Shown here in pieces: positions 1 through 7,026 of a DNA stretch of 42,890 nt. Source of the stretch: JAJTGZ01 sp964403525 (GTDB lineage: Bacteria; Planctomycetota; Phycisphaerae; Phycisphaerales; UBA1924); the NCBI GenBank assembly GCA_964403525.1, contig CAYOGE010000029.1, positions 1 to 42,890 on the forward strand, written 5' to 3'. The position numbers and the translations under genes were made by a program. Under the pieces are notes generated by a model. That model saw nothing but the letters and a program-made list of their open reading frames with translations. It had not been told where the DNA came from and ran no database searches. Within the stretch, counting starts at the first letter, position 1. Each line of letters opens with the position of its first letter.

Positions 1-1137
1 GGCGGGGGGGGTGGGGGCGGCGACGTACTGAGCCTGCAGCGTCACCAACAGGTCGGAATTGGGCGGCACGTTTCCGGCGCGGTACCCGCGCGGGCCGAAG
101 CCGAGTGACGCGGGGATGTAGAGCCTGCGCACGGTTCCAACGGTCATGCCGAGCGTGCCGATGTTGAGCCCCTGCAGGTTCTGCGGCGCACCCGCCGTCC
201 AGCGGAACGGCTCGACAGCGTTGGTGCGCGGGTTGGGCGTGTTTGAGTTGTAGAACTCGTTGCCGGCGTCGCTGTAAAACACGGCGGTGCCCGCCGCGTC
301 TGAGTGCTCCTCGATTTTGGGCTCCGTCGCTGAGGGGGGCACAAAGTCAATGACGACGACGCCGCCGGTGCGCCGTTCAACCTTGACCGGCGATTGCGTG
401 CGCTTGAGCGTCGGGCCGGCGGCGCCCGCCGCGGGTCCCCACACCTGCTTGCCCGAGGCGTCGGTGCCGCGATCGGTGAAGGAGAGTGACTCGGGCGTGA
501 TCACCCACGAGGAGGTGAACTCGAACGCGTTGTCGATCATCGTCGGGCCGGCACCGGTCCCGGAGAAGTTACCGCCGGCGCTGGTGAGGGTGACGTCAGC
601 GATCGGCACAAGCTGCGACGACTTGAGCACCGGGAACATGTCCGGGGCGGACCAAAGCCCGACCACGGCCGCCTTGAACGTCGGCGGCACCCCCGTGAAG
701 TCGTACTGGCGCACGACCAGGTTGCCGCTCTTCTTCCACACCTGCCAGACGCCCTGCCTGAAAGGGGCCCAGGACGAATCTGCACGGGCGAGCTCGAAGT
801 AGATCGCGTTATCAACGCCGACACCATCAACGGTGATGACCACCGACGAAAGCGAGAGGGCGGGCGTGTCGCCGCTGGGTGTGCTGACGAACGAGCCGGT
901 GAGGAGCTTGACCATCGCCTGCACGTCCGGGTCGGTGCTCTTGACCGACGGCGTGGGGCGCTCGATGGGCTTGGCGGGGTACTGGGCGTTGATCGCCTCC
1001 ATCCGCTTGCGTTCGGCCTCGGCCTGAGCGTTGCGGACACTCTCGGGCACTTCGCTCGGGTCAACCGCTTGCTGCGCAATGACCGGGCCGACGGTGGCGA
1101 GGAAGGCGAGGATGGACGCTTTGGTGAATGTGTTCAT
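1..1137 (-). CDS. CpcT/CpeT-like domain fused to FKBP-type domain, secreted (3' end beyond window)
   Basis: Read on the minus strand from the ATG at 1135-1137; 379 codons are open to the window edge, so the C-terminus is missing. Residues 1-22 form a signal peptide (hydrophobic stretch ending VIA-QQ). Residues about 68-250 resemble the CpcT/CpeT family: a 'LLTGSFVST' start, then 'IYFELA', 'PFRQGVWQV' and a basic/Tyr strand, matching the family's 'lY.EQa...PYRQR.y' core. Residues about 257-372 resemble an FKBP peptidyl-prolyl isomerase, with 'GTLGMTVGTVRRLYIP', 'LGFGPRGYRAGNVPPNSDL' and a closing beta strand. Several FKBP active-site positions look changed (FDSS is FYNSN, the GWDEG tryptophan is lost), so catalysis is doubtful. 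CpcT/CpeT proteins attach bilins in cyanobacteria; non-photosynthetic homologues have no settled role. Codon use matches its neighbours. Domain calls are by eye; FKBP is the firmer one. Confidence 0.75.
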   Translation of the reverse strand, partial: MNTFTKASILAFLATVGPVIAQQAVDPSEVPESVRNAQAEAERKRMEAINAQYPAKPIERPTPSVKSTDPDVQAMVKLLTGSFVSTPSGDTPALSLSSVVITVDGVGVDNAIYFELARADSSWAPFRQGVWQVWKKSGNLVVRQYDFTGVPPTFKAAVVGLWSAPDMFPVLKSSQLVPIADVTLTSAGGNFSGTGAGPTMIDNAFEFTSSWVITPESLSFTDRGTDASGKQVWGPAAGAAGPTLKRTQSPVKVERRTGGVVVIDFVPPSATEPKIEEHSDAAGTAVFYSDAGNEFYNSNTPNPRTNAVEPFRWTAGAPQNLQGLNIGTLGMTVGTVRRLYIPASLGFGPRGYRAGNVPPNSDLLVTLQAQYVAAPTPPA

Positions 1138-1175
1138 ATCGAGGGCTCTTATCGGTTGCTGCCTGTTCGGGATGG

Positions 1176-1181
1176 AGTATA
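1176..1181 (-). promoter_or_regulatory. candidate -10 element of the CpeT-FKBP gene
   Basis: On the minus strand a TATACT hexamer lies 38 bases upstream of the ATG at 1137. No good -35 is visible at 17 bp (TCGCTG). The placement fits a short leader. Tentative. Confidence 0.3.
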
Positions 1182-1267
1182 AGGAGTTCGTCCGTACACA
1201 GCGAGCGGATGCGGGTCGGTCGAAGTGGCAGGGTGGCTCGGTGGCGGGGGAGGCTTGGGACCGCATG

Positions 1268-1294
1268 AAAACAGCGGCCATGAGGCCGCTGTTT
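1268..1294 (-). terminator. intrinsic terminator downstream of mdh
   Basis: Perfect 11-bp inverted repeat (1269-1279 with 1284-1294) around a 4-base loop. Read on the minus strand the second arm ends in four Ts (1268-1271). It lies 64 bases past the mdh stop codon and before the next minus-strand gene, so mdh is probably monocistronic. Confidence 0.75.
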
Positions 1295-1357
1295 GGGTAC
1301 GCACGCGGATGTGGTCACCTGGGCAAGGCTGAGGTCGTGCCGCGACAGCGGTCTGCC

Positions 1358-2338
1358 TCAGGCCATTTCCGGATAGAGCTTCTTGACGACGGCGATCAGG
1401 TCCTTGACGTGGCTGATCGACTCGTTCATGAACTTCTTCTCGGTGTCGTCGAGTTTGAAGCTGATGATGCGCTCGACGCCCTTGCTGCCGAGCACGCAGG
1501 GAACACCGACGAACATGCCCTTGCCCTTCTGGCCGGGGGCGGCGCCGTACTCGTCCTCGCAGTAGGCGGCGCAGGCGATGACGCGCTTCTTGTCGCGGAC
1601 GATCGCTTCGACCATCTCGACGGTGCCGGCGGAGGGGGCGTACCAGGCGCTGGTGCCCATGAGCTTGACGACCTCGCCGCCGCCGACCTTGGCGCGGTCG
1701 ACGCAGGCCTGGATCTTCTCTGCGCTGAGCAGGTCGGTGACGGGGATGCCGTTGACGCTGGTGCGGTTGGGCAGCGGCACCATGTCGTCGCCGTGCCCGC
1801 CAAGCAGCATGCCCTGCACGTCCTCAACGCTGACGCCCAGCTCGAAGGCGAGGAAGGTCTTGTAGCGGGCGACGTCGAGAGCGCCGGCCTGGCCGATCAC
1901 GCGGGCCGCGGGGAACCCTGTGACCTTCCACATGACGTAGACCATGGCGTCGAGCGGGTTGCTCACCACGATGACGACGGCGTTGGGCGCGAACTTCTTG
2001 ATGTTCTCCGCGACGCTCTTGACGATGCCTGTGTTGACGTTCACCAGGTCGTCGCGGCTCATGCCGGGCTTGCGCGGCAGGCCGGCGGTCACGACCACAA
2101 CGTCGGAGCCTTCGATGTCGGCGTAGTCGAAGGTGCCGGTGATGCGGGCGTCGAAGCCCTCGATCGAACCGCAGCAGGCGAGGTCGAGCGCCTTGCCCTT
2201 GGGCATGTGGAGCTCGGGCTTCTCTTTGTTCTGGATGTCAAGGAGAACGACGTCGCCGAGTTCCTTCATGGCGATGGAGCGGGCGCACTCGCCGCCGATG
2301 TTGCCGGCGCCGATGACGGAGATCTTGGGACGACGCAT
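1358..2338 (-). CDS. mdh: malate dehydrogenase (LDH-like type)
   Basis: 326 aa. NAD-dependent oxidation of malate to oxaloacetate in the TCA cycle, cytoplasmic. The N-terminal Rossmann motif GAGNIGG is at residues 10-16, with the NAD-binding acidic residue in VVLLDIQ. The substrate loop is 'GLPRKPGMSRDDL', whose Arg after GLP is the malate-specific feature that separates MDH from lactate dehydrogenase. The catalytic His is in 'GGHGDDMVP', and VVSNPLD is the conserved strand. Full family length. The ATG is preceded by AAAGGA 7 bases upstream. It has its own promoter (2384-2412) and terminator (1268-1294). Aconitase is also in this window at 23114, but not adjacent. Confidence 0.97.
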   Translation of the reverse strand: MRRPKISVIGAGNIGGECARSIAMKELGDVVLLDIQNKEKPELHMPKGKALDLACCGSIEGFDARITGTFDYADIEGSDVVVVTAGLPRKPGMSRDDLVNVNTGIVKSVAENIKKFAPNAVVIVVSNPLDAMVYVMWKVTGFPAARVIGQAGALDVARYKTFLAFELGVSVEDVQGMLLGGHGDDMVPLPNRTSVNGIPVTDLLSAEKIQACVDRAKVGGGEVVKLMGTSAWYAPSAGTVEMVEAIVRDKKRVIACAAYCEDEYGAAPGQKGKGMFVGVPCVLGSKGVERIISFKLDDTEKKFMNESISHVKDLIAVVKKLYPEMA

Positions 2339-2383
2339 GGTGAATTCCTTTGAACGGAAGGTGTTGGAAGGTGTCGCGGGTCG

Positions 2384-2412
2384 ATGGTAGAAGTGGTGGA
2401 GTAAGGTGGCAA
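2384..2412 (-). promoter_or_regulatory. sigma70-type promoter of mdh
   Basis: On the minus strand TTGCCA (2407-2412), a 17-bp spacer, then TACCAT (2384-2389). Transcription would start near 2377, giving a leader of about 40 bases before the mdh ATG. Hexamers and spacing are seen; activity is inferred. Confidence 0.55.
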
Positions 2413-2472
2413 CGGGCGGGGGCGGAAATGGCGAAACGGTTATTCACCAAAGGGCCAGGAACACCGGGAAAA

Positions 2473-2952
2473 CTAGATGTGGGTGTTTGGGTTGACCCGG
2501 CCGCACTCAGGGCAGATCTTGTTGTGGCCGGCGTGGTAGCCGCAGTGCCGGCAGGCACCTGGAGGTGTTTCGACACCCACGCGCACCCAGCGGCGGAGCA
2601 GGCTGACCACCAGCGAGGCGAGCAGCGTCGCAAAGCCGCACGCCGCCAGCGCGATCGGGTGGAGCACCTGTCCCACGAGCCACGTCGGCTTCCACTGCCA
2701 GAAGGCGTGGTCGGCCCACGCGGCGCGGGTGAGCGTGAAACCGACAAGCGCCACAACCCCAGCGACAAACGCCGACCACCAGCGTGGGTACGCGGCAGCG
2801 GCGACAATTACTGCAAGGGGAAGAACAACGTTTACACAGAGCACGATCCCGAGCGGTTTGGGCAGGAGCTCGGGAACGAGCCCGGCCGCGATGGCCCCGG
2901 GCAGAGCGATCACCGGAGTGAGCCACCATCGGGATGGATGTACCAGGCGCAT
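2473..2952 (-). CDS. membrane protein with C-terminal zinc ribbon
   Basis: 159 aa, family not recognised. Hydrophobic segments at roughly residues 10-30, 35-55, 60-78 and 93-118 suggest four transmembrane helices. The C-terminal 30 residues form a Cys4 zinc ribbon: CRHC, a 10-residue gap, then CPEC, followed by GR. Small bacterial membrane proteins with such a rubredoxin-like knuckle are common in planctomycetes and have no assigned function. It is co-directional with mdh, 134 bases upstream, but mdh has its own promoter. The downstream unknown gene at 2971-3318 ends 18 bases before this ATG, so the two may be co-transcribed. Confidence 0.75.
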   Translation of the reverse strand: MRLVHPSRWWLTPVIALPGAIAAGLVPELLPKPLGIVLCVNVVLPLAVIVAAAAYPRWWSAFVAGVVALVGFTLTRAAWADHAFWQWKPTWLVGQVLHPIALAACGFATLLASLVVSLLRRWVRVGVETPPGACRHCGYHAGHNKICPECGRVNPNTHI

Positions 2953-2970
2953 TGAGCGGTTTGTTTGCAG

Positions 2971-3318
2971 CTACGCCGCGCCGGGCGGGGTTGTGCGGGC
3001 GGCGTTCAGCGCAGCCTTGGCGTCGGCGATTAAGGTGCCGATCTCGGGGTTGGGATCGGCGGCGAACATCTGCGCCAGGAGCCCGGCGTGCTGGTCGATC
3101 AGGTGGGCGGCTCGATCAATGGCCGGAGGTCGGTCGGCGGGTTGCAGGAGGTGGACTTCTGCCAGCGCGAACGTTACCGCCTGGAGGTTGATGATGCTGG
3201 GGATGGCGGCGCGGAGTCGGTCGCCCTCCGACGTCTTTGGAAACGCGATCGACGCCTGCGCGAAGCTCAGCCAGTGGGCGAGGAGGGCCGGCCATGTGAT
3301 GTTGGGGTCTTCTGACAC
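2971..3318 (-). CDS. hypothetical protein, mostly helical
   Basis: 115 aa from a GTG at 3316-3318. The reading frame stays open far upstream, but there it is antisense to the flavin-reductase gene and has the odd composition of a shadow, so the GTG is preferred. The protein is Ala/Leu-rich, soluble and predicted helical ('LLAHWLSFAQASIAF', 'AAHLIDQHAGLLAQMF', 'LIADAKAALNAA'), without signal peptide or Cys motif. No family recognised. Its start faces the start of 3349-4002 across only 30 bases. Its stop is 18 bases before the zinc-ribbon gene's ATG on the same strand, suggesting a two-gene unit. Confidence 0.6.
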   Translation of the reverse strand: MSEDPNITWPALLAHWLSFAQASIAFPKTSEGDRLRAAIPSIINLQAVTFALAEVHLLQPADRPPAIDRAAHLIDQHAGLLAQMFAADPNPEIGTLIADAKAALNAARTTPPGAA

Positions 3319-3348
3319 GCACAGAGGATACAGCGTTACGCTTGCGGC

Positions 3349-4002
3349 ATGGAGATCGACCCGTCTGCAATATCCCGCGCCGAGCGTTACAAGCTGCTGA
3401 TCGGAGGCGTGGTGCCGCGCCCGATCGCTTTTGTGTCGACGGTGTCGCCTGACGGGCTGGTCAACCTTGCGCCGTTCTCGTTCTTCACCGCGATCGGGGC
3501 TGACCCGATGATGCTGATGTTCTGCCCGGCGAACAAGGAAGACGGCTCGGAGAAGGACACGCTCCGCAACGCCAAGCCGATCGGCGAGGGTGGGACGGGG
3601 GAGTTTGTCGTCAACATCGTTCCCGTGGCGATCGCCGAGGCGATGGCCGCGTGCGCTGCGCCGCTTCCGTACGGCGAGAGCGAGTTCGCCTTCAGCCACC
3701 TGACCCGGGCGCCGAGCCTGAACGTGCGGCCACCACGGGTTGGCGAGTGCCCGATCAGCTTCGAGTGTGTGACGGAGCGGGTGATCCGAACCAACCCCGG
3801 TGCGCCAGGCGGGGGCAACGTGGTCATCGGCAGAGTCGTGCACGTGCACGTGCTGGATGCGGCGGTCAACGCGCGGCTGCACATCGACCCGGTGACGCTC
3901 GATGCGCTCGGCCGGATGAGCGGGCCCAAGGGGTACTGCACGACGCGCGACCGGCTCGAGGTGCCTCGGGGGGACGAGCCGACGGTTAAGGGCGGCGGGT
4001 AA
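3349..4002 (+). CDS. flavin reductase family protein (FMN-binding split barrel)
   Basis: 217 aa. Resembles the flavin-reductase-like/DIM6-NTAB family: 'RYKLLIGGVVPRPIAFVSTVSPDGLVNLAPFSFF' style opening (residues 12-46), the 'KDTLRNA' and 'FVVNIV' strands, and a central 'ECPISFEC' segment. Members bind FMN non-covalently and reduce flavin or act as split-barrel flavoproteins; the substrate here is unknown. Length fits the family. The ATG at 3349 begins 30 bases from the divergent GTG at 3318 with no obvious Shine-Dalgarno. The protein ends in a short Gly-rich tail. No operon partner downstream; the next gene starts 161 bases later. Confidence 0.88.
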   Translation: MEIDPSAISRAERYKLLIGGVVPRPIAFVSTVSPDGLVNLAPFSFFTAIGADPMMLMFCPANKEDGSEKDTLRNAKPIGEGGTGEFVVNIVPVAIAEAMAACAAPLPYGESEFAFSHLTRAPSLNVRPPRVGECPISFECVTERVIRTNPGAPGGGNVVIGRVVHVHVLDAAVNARLHIDPVTLDALGRMSGPKGYCTTRDRLEVPRGDEPTVKGGG

Positions 4003-4099
4003 TCCCAGACCAGGAGCCCGGCCCGGGTGGGGCAAAGGACTCCATCGGCCGCTGTTCGCAGGCGATTTCCATGTACTTGCGTTGTTCTTTGGCTCAATT

Positions 4100-4128
4100 G
4101 GAACCTCGGCGTCCTTTGCCGCCTCTAA
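4100..4128 (+). promoter_or_regulatory. candidate ECF-type promoter of the rhodanese cluster
   Basis: GGAACCT (4100-4106), 17 bp, then TCTAA (4124-4128), 35 bases before the ATG at 4164. This resembles the RpoE-like ECF pattern (GGAAC -35, TC-rich -10). An ECF sigma gene lies convergently at 5486-6412. The link between them is inference. Confidence 0.35.
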
Positions 4129-4163
4129 CAAGGTGTACTCACCCTGTCCTTTCGGAGTCTCCG

Positions 4164-4796
4164 ATGATCTCGACCAGGCCCAACATCCTGCAAGCGACGT
4201 CTGATCTCGCTCCCGTCGCTGCGCCAGCGGCTCTCGCTGAGGTCGCGCCCGCTCAGGCGCAGCAGTGGCTGAGCAAGGGTGAAGCGGTGCTTATTGACGT
4301 CCGCGAGACAGACGAACACGCCCGCGAACACATCCATGGGGCGCAGCTGCTCCCGCTCTCGCGATTCGGGGCGGCGCAGGCCGCGGCGCTCGCCAAGCCC
4401 GGCCAGCGAATCGTACTCCATTGCAAGGGTGGCAAGCGATCAGCGGACGCCTGCCGCCTGGCCGCGTCGCTCGCCGGGCCGGACCGGCCGATCTACAGCC
4501 TCACCGGCGGCATCGAGGGGTGGAAGAGCGCGGGCCTTCCGGTAGAAGTGAACACCAGCGTCAGCGGTATTAGCGTGATGCGTCAGGTGCAGCTGGTCAT
4601 CGGGCTGGGCGTGCTGACAGGGTCGGCGTTGACGTGGCTTGTGCACCCCGGGTTCATCGTTGTGCCAGCGTTCTTCGGGGCAGGGCTCACGTTCGCGGGG
4701 GCTTCTGGCACCTGCGCTCTGGCGACAGTTATGGGCAAGATGCCCTGGAACAAGGCCGCACGGGGCGTTTCCTGCGCCACCGGCGGATGCGTCTGA
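4164..4796 (+). CDS. YgaP-like rhodanese with C-terminal membrane domain
   Basis: 210 aa. Rhodanese domain at about residues 27-130 with 'LIDVRETDEHAREHIHGA' and the active-site loop CKGGKRS starting at Cys87, which would carry a persulfide. Residues about 140-190 are hydrophobic with a Gly-rich turn, matching the DUF2892/YgaP membrane part; the tail 'SCATGGCV' adds two Cys. YgaP is an inner-membrane sulfurtransferase, so the same topology is likely. The start is the ATG at 4164, with GGAG about 8 bases upstream. First gene of a same-strand trio with the AhpD-like gene (34-base gap) and the DUF2892 gene, which suggests handling of reactive sulfur or thiols. Confidence 0.88.
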   Translation: MISTRPNILQATSDLAPVAAPAALAEVAPAQAQQWLSKGEAVLIDVRETDEHAREHIHGAQLLPLSRFGAAQAAALAKPGQRIVLHCKGGKRSADACRLAASLAGPDRPIYSLTGGIEGWKSAGLPVEVNTSVSGISVMRQVQLVIGLGVLTGSALTWLVHPGFIVVPAFFGAGLTFAGASGTCALATVMGKMPWNKAARGVSCATGGCV

Positions 4797-4830
4797 CCGG
4801 TTTTTGATTGACGGGAAATGGAGCCTCATC

Positions 4831-5196
4831 ATGCTTCACGATGCAGCAGCGTTCTACGAATCCTGGCCCGCAACCATGGGCATGGCCAAGTCGAAGGGGC
4901 CCGACATCGGCAAGGCGTTCGGGCCGTTCTTCATGGGCCTCATGAAGGACGGGGGCGAGGGTGGGCTCTCGGTCAAGCACAAGGAACTGATCGCGATGGC
5001 GATCGGCGTCGCGGTGCGCTGCGAGCCGTGCATCTACACCCACGTCGAAAAGTGTCTCAAGGCCGGCGCAACGCCCAAGGAAGTCATGGACGCCGCTGGT
5101 GTCGCGGTGCTGATGGGGGGCGGGCCGGTGTACACGTACACGCCTGTCGTCGCCGCCGCTCTCGAGCACTTCGAGAGCGCAGGTCTTCCGAACTGA
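4831..5196 (+). CDS. AhpD-like carboxymuconolactone decarboxylase family protein
   Basis: 121 aa. Contains the AhpD core: Glu52 in 'KHKELIAMAIGVAV' and the redox motif C64-E-P-C67-x3-H71. Family members of this type are small trimeric or hexameric thiol peroxidases or disulfide reductases; true decarboxylases lack the CxxC, so a redox role is favoured. The ATG at 4831 has GGAG (4820-4823) at good spacing. The frame also runs upstream through the rhodanese gene, but that part is shadow sequence. It sits between the YgaP-like rhodanese and the DUF2892 gene. Confidence 0.88.
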   Translation: MLHDAAAFYESWPATMGMAKSKGPDIGKAFGPFFMGLMKDGGEGGLSVKHKELIAMAIGVAVRCEPCIYTHVEKCLKAGATPKEVMDAAGVAVLMGGGPVYTYTPVVAAALEHFESAGLPN

Positions 5197-5219
5197 TCGA
5201 GCGACCCTTTCTGTACTTT

Positions 5220-5233
5220 GGCGCAGCTGCGCC
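5220..5233. repeat. 14-bp perfect palindrome before the DUF2892 gene
   Basis: GGCGCAGCTGCGCC lies 18 bases upstream of the ATG at 5252 and between the AhpD-like and DUF2892 genes. It could be an operator or a small mRNA hairpin; it has no T-run, so it is not a normal terminator. Confidence 0.4.
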
Positions 5234-5251
5234 TCATTTGGAGCTTCGACC

Positions 5252-5476
5252 ATGAACACTTGCAAGAACGTCGGCACGATCGACCGGACGGTACGGATCG
5301 TCGTCGGGATCGTCGCGATCGTGCTCGCCTTCACGACCTTGGGCCTCACAGCCGGCGCGGCGGCGGGCATCGTCGCCGCGCTGGTCGGCGTGGTCATGCT
5401 CGGCACAGCGGCGATGGGTGTCTGCCCGCTGTACGTTCCGCTGAAGGTCTCAACCTGCAAGGCCGGCGGCAAGTAA
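5252..5476 (+). CDS. DUF2892 (YgaP-type) small membrane protein
   Basis: 74 aa. Typical DUF2892 pattern: 'NVGTIDRTVRIVVGI' at residues 6-20, two transmembrane helices (about 16-35 and 38-57), then 'GVCPLYVPLKVSTC' at 56-69. It is the stand-alone form of the membrane domain that ends the rhodanese protein two genes upstream. Cys4, Cys58 and Cys69 are present. GGAG at 5240-5243 gives a good start. Function unknown; the neighbours suggest membrane sulfur or thiol handling. The stop is 9 bases from the stop of the convergent sigma-factor gene. Confidence 0.85.
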   Translation: MNTCKNVGTIDRTVRIVVGIVAIVLAFTTLGLTAGAAAGIVAALVGVVMLGTAAMGVCPLYVPLKVSTCKAGGK

Positions 5477-5485
5477 CGCCGAGAC

Positions 5486-6412
5486 CTACCGCCGCGGCGA
5501 GGTGGCCGACCGCTTGAGCGGCTTGCGCCCGCGATGCGCCGGCGTCTGCGATGTGCGCTCGGAGGCGTCCCGCCGCGCGATCGCCCTGAGGATGGCCGCG
5601 CGGAGCGGCCCGGGGAGCGCCCCAGCGGACATCTGCGCGCACGCGTCCTGCACCAGATCAAGCTCGCGGAAGACCGCGCGGCAGCGTGCGCAGATCTCCG
5701 CCTGCGGCACCCTGAAGCCCGCGGCCGCACCGCCGCGGTCCATCGCTTCCATCTTCGCCTTCAGCAGGTCGATGCAGACCTGTTTCTCGTAGATCGGCGC
5801 CGGCGCGTGCACCGAGGAGGCTTTCGCTGTCATCGCCTTGCGGAGGGCCAGGCGCGCACGGTGCAGACGCGTCTTGACGGTGTTCTCCGCGAGAGCGAGC
5901 GCTGCGCCAACATCCTCGACGCTGACGCCGAGCACTTCCTTCATCACAAGCGGCACGCGCAGGTGCTCTGGCAGGCCCGCGATCGCCGCTTGCACGCGGG
6001 TGATGGCCTCGCTCCGCTCCGCCGGGTCTTCTTCACCCGCGGGCGCGGCGGCGACTTCCATGACAGTGGACTCGCGCCACGGCATGAGCTGCGAGACCGC
6101 CGGCATGCGCTTGTCGACCCCACCCCTGCGTCGTAAGCGCGGCTTGCAGTAACGCGCGGCGATCGCGTAGAGCCAAGTGCCCGGATCGGCGTTGCCCTTG
6201 AAGGTGTCCCACTTGCGGAATGCCTGGAGGAACGTCTCCTGCACCAGGTCGTCGGCGTCGGCCCGGTTGCCGCACATGCGCAGCGCCAGAGCGTGAAGCT
6301 TCGGGCCGTGCGTATCCAGGAGCGCGGGGATCGCGATAGAGGCGTTGCTCCCCGCGGTGACGCTCTTTGCGTGCCCCGCGGTTCGGCGTGCCGTTGTTCC
6401 CTTCGCGTGCAT
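5486..6412 (-). CDS. ECF RNA polymerase sigma factor with Cys-containing C-terminal extension
   Basis: 308 aa, about 110 longer than a plain ECF sigma. Region 2 at residues about 38-100 ('LRMCGNRADADDLVQETFLQAFRKW', 'GTWLYAIAARYCKPRLRR') and region 4 at about 134-195 ('IAGLPEHLRVPLVMKEVLGVSVEDV', 'NTVKTRLHRARLALR'). Residues 200-308 add Cys213, the pair C241-x2-C244 and Cys258 with 'CIDLLKAKMEAM...ICARCRAVFREL'. That spacing resembles the zf-HC2/ZAS-like module of anti-sigma factors, here fused to the sigma factor itself, though the usual HxxxC is not clear. The tail is basic. No separate anti-sigma gene is adjacent. Divergent from ruvC (80 bp). Target genes unknown; the convergent thiol cluster has a candidate ECF promoter. 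Confidence 0.9.
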   Translation of the reverse strand: MHAKGTTARRTAGHAKSVTAGSNASIAIPALLDTHGPKLHALALRMCGNRADADDLVQETFLQAFRKWDTFKGNADPGTWLYAIAARYCKPRLRRRGGVDKRMPAVSQLMPWRESTVMEVAAAPAGEEDPAERSEAITRVQAAIAGLPEHLRVPLVMKEVLGVSVEDVGAALALAENTVKTRLHRARLALRKAMTAKASSVHAPAPIYEKQVCIDLLKAKMEAMDRGGAAAGFRVPQAEICARCRAVFRELDLVQDACAQMSAGALPGPLRAAILRAIARRDASERTSQTPAHRGRKPLKRSATSPRR

Positions 6413-6492
6413 CGGAAGACTGTATCAGGCCGCGGTTGGGCCCCGTTGAGCGGGTCACACCGGCCTTGTCTTGACGCTGTCTACGGTTTGCC

Positions 6493-7011
6493 GTGCGTGT
6501 GATCGGCATTGATCCCGGTTTGCGGCTGACGGGCTACGGCTGCGTGGAGCCGCTGCGCAGCAAGGGAGCGACGCCGAGCGGGGCACGGATTGTCGAGGCG
6601 GGGGTGTTCAGGCTGGACGTGAAGGCGAGCGTTTCAGACCGGCTGCTCGACCTCGAGAACGACCTGACCGCGCTGATCGAACGGGTGAAGCCAGACCTGG
6701 TGGGCGTCGAGCAGCTCTACGCCCACTACGCGCACCCCGCAACGGCGATCGTGATGGGGCACGCCCGGGGCGTGATTCTGCTGGCGATCCGCCGGGCGAA
6801 CGTGCCGCTGGTTGAACTGCGACCCAACGAAGTGAAGAAGGCTTCGACGGGGTACGGGCACGCGGCGAAGGACCAGATGCAGAGGGCGATGCAGTTTGAG
6901 TTTGGTCTCAAGGAGATGCCCAAGCCGCCCGACGTGGCCGACGCGCTGGCGATCGCGCTGACGGCGATGCGCCGGGAAGCGGGCGTAGCGGGTCTGCTGC
7001 GGGGGAAGTAA
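6493..7011 (+). CDS. ruvC: crossover junction endodeoxyribonuclease RuvC
   Basis: 172 aa from a GTG at 6493. Resolves Holliday junctions with RuvAB. The four catalytic acids are seen: Asp7 in 'IGIDPG', Glu73 in 'GVEQLY', Asp147 and Asp150 in 'PPDVADALAIAL'. 'GHARGVILLA' and 'PNEVKKASTGYGHAAKDQM' are the DNA-binding family signatures. Length is normal. ruvA and ruvB are not adjacent. Divergent from the ECF sigma gene. A weak start context (no strong Shine-Dalgarno) leaves the GTG assignment likely but not certain. Confidence 0.96.
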   Translation: MRVIGIDPGLRLTGYGCVEPLRSKGATPSGARIVEAGVFRLDVKASVSDRLLDLENDLTALIERVKPDLVGVEQLYAHYAHPATAIVMGHARGVILLAIRRANVPLVELRPNEVKKASTGYGHAAKDQMQRAMQFEFGLKEMPKPPDVADALAIALTAMRREAGVAGLLRGK

Positions 7012-7026
7012 CGGGAGAGAGTCGTT

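Noticed and set aside
1031..2353. 440-codon plus-strand frame across mdh
   Set aside because: Covers the mdh terminator and antisense of mdh; Asp/Val/Ala/Gly shadow composition.
3319..4131. Long upstream extension of the unknown gene ending at 2971
   Set aside because: Antisense to the flavin-reductase gene; composition of a shadow frame.
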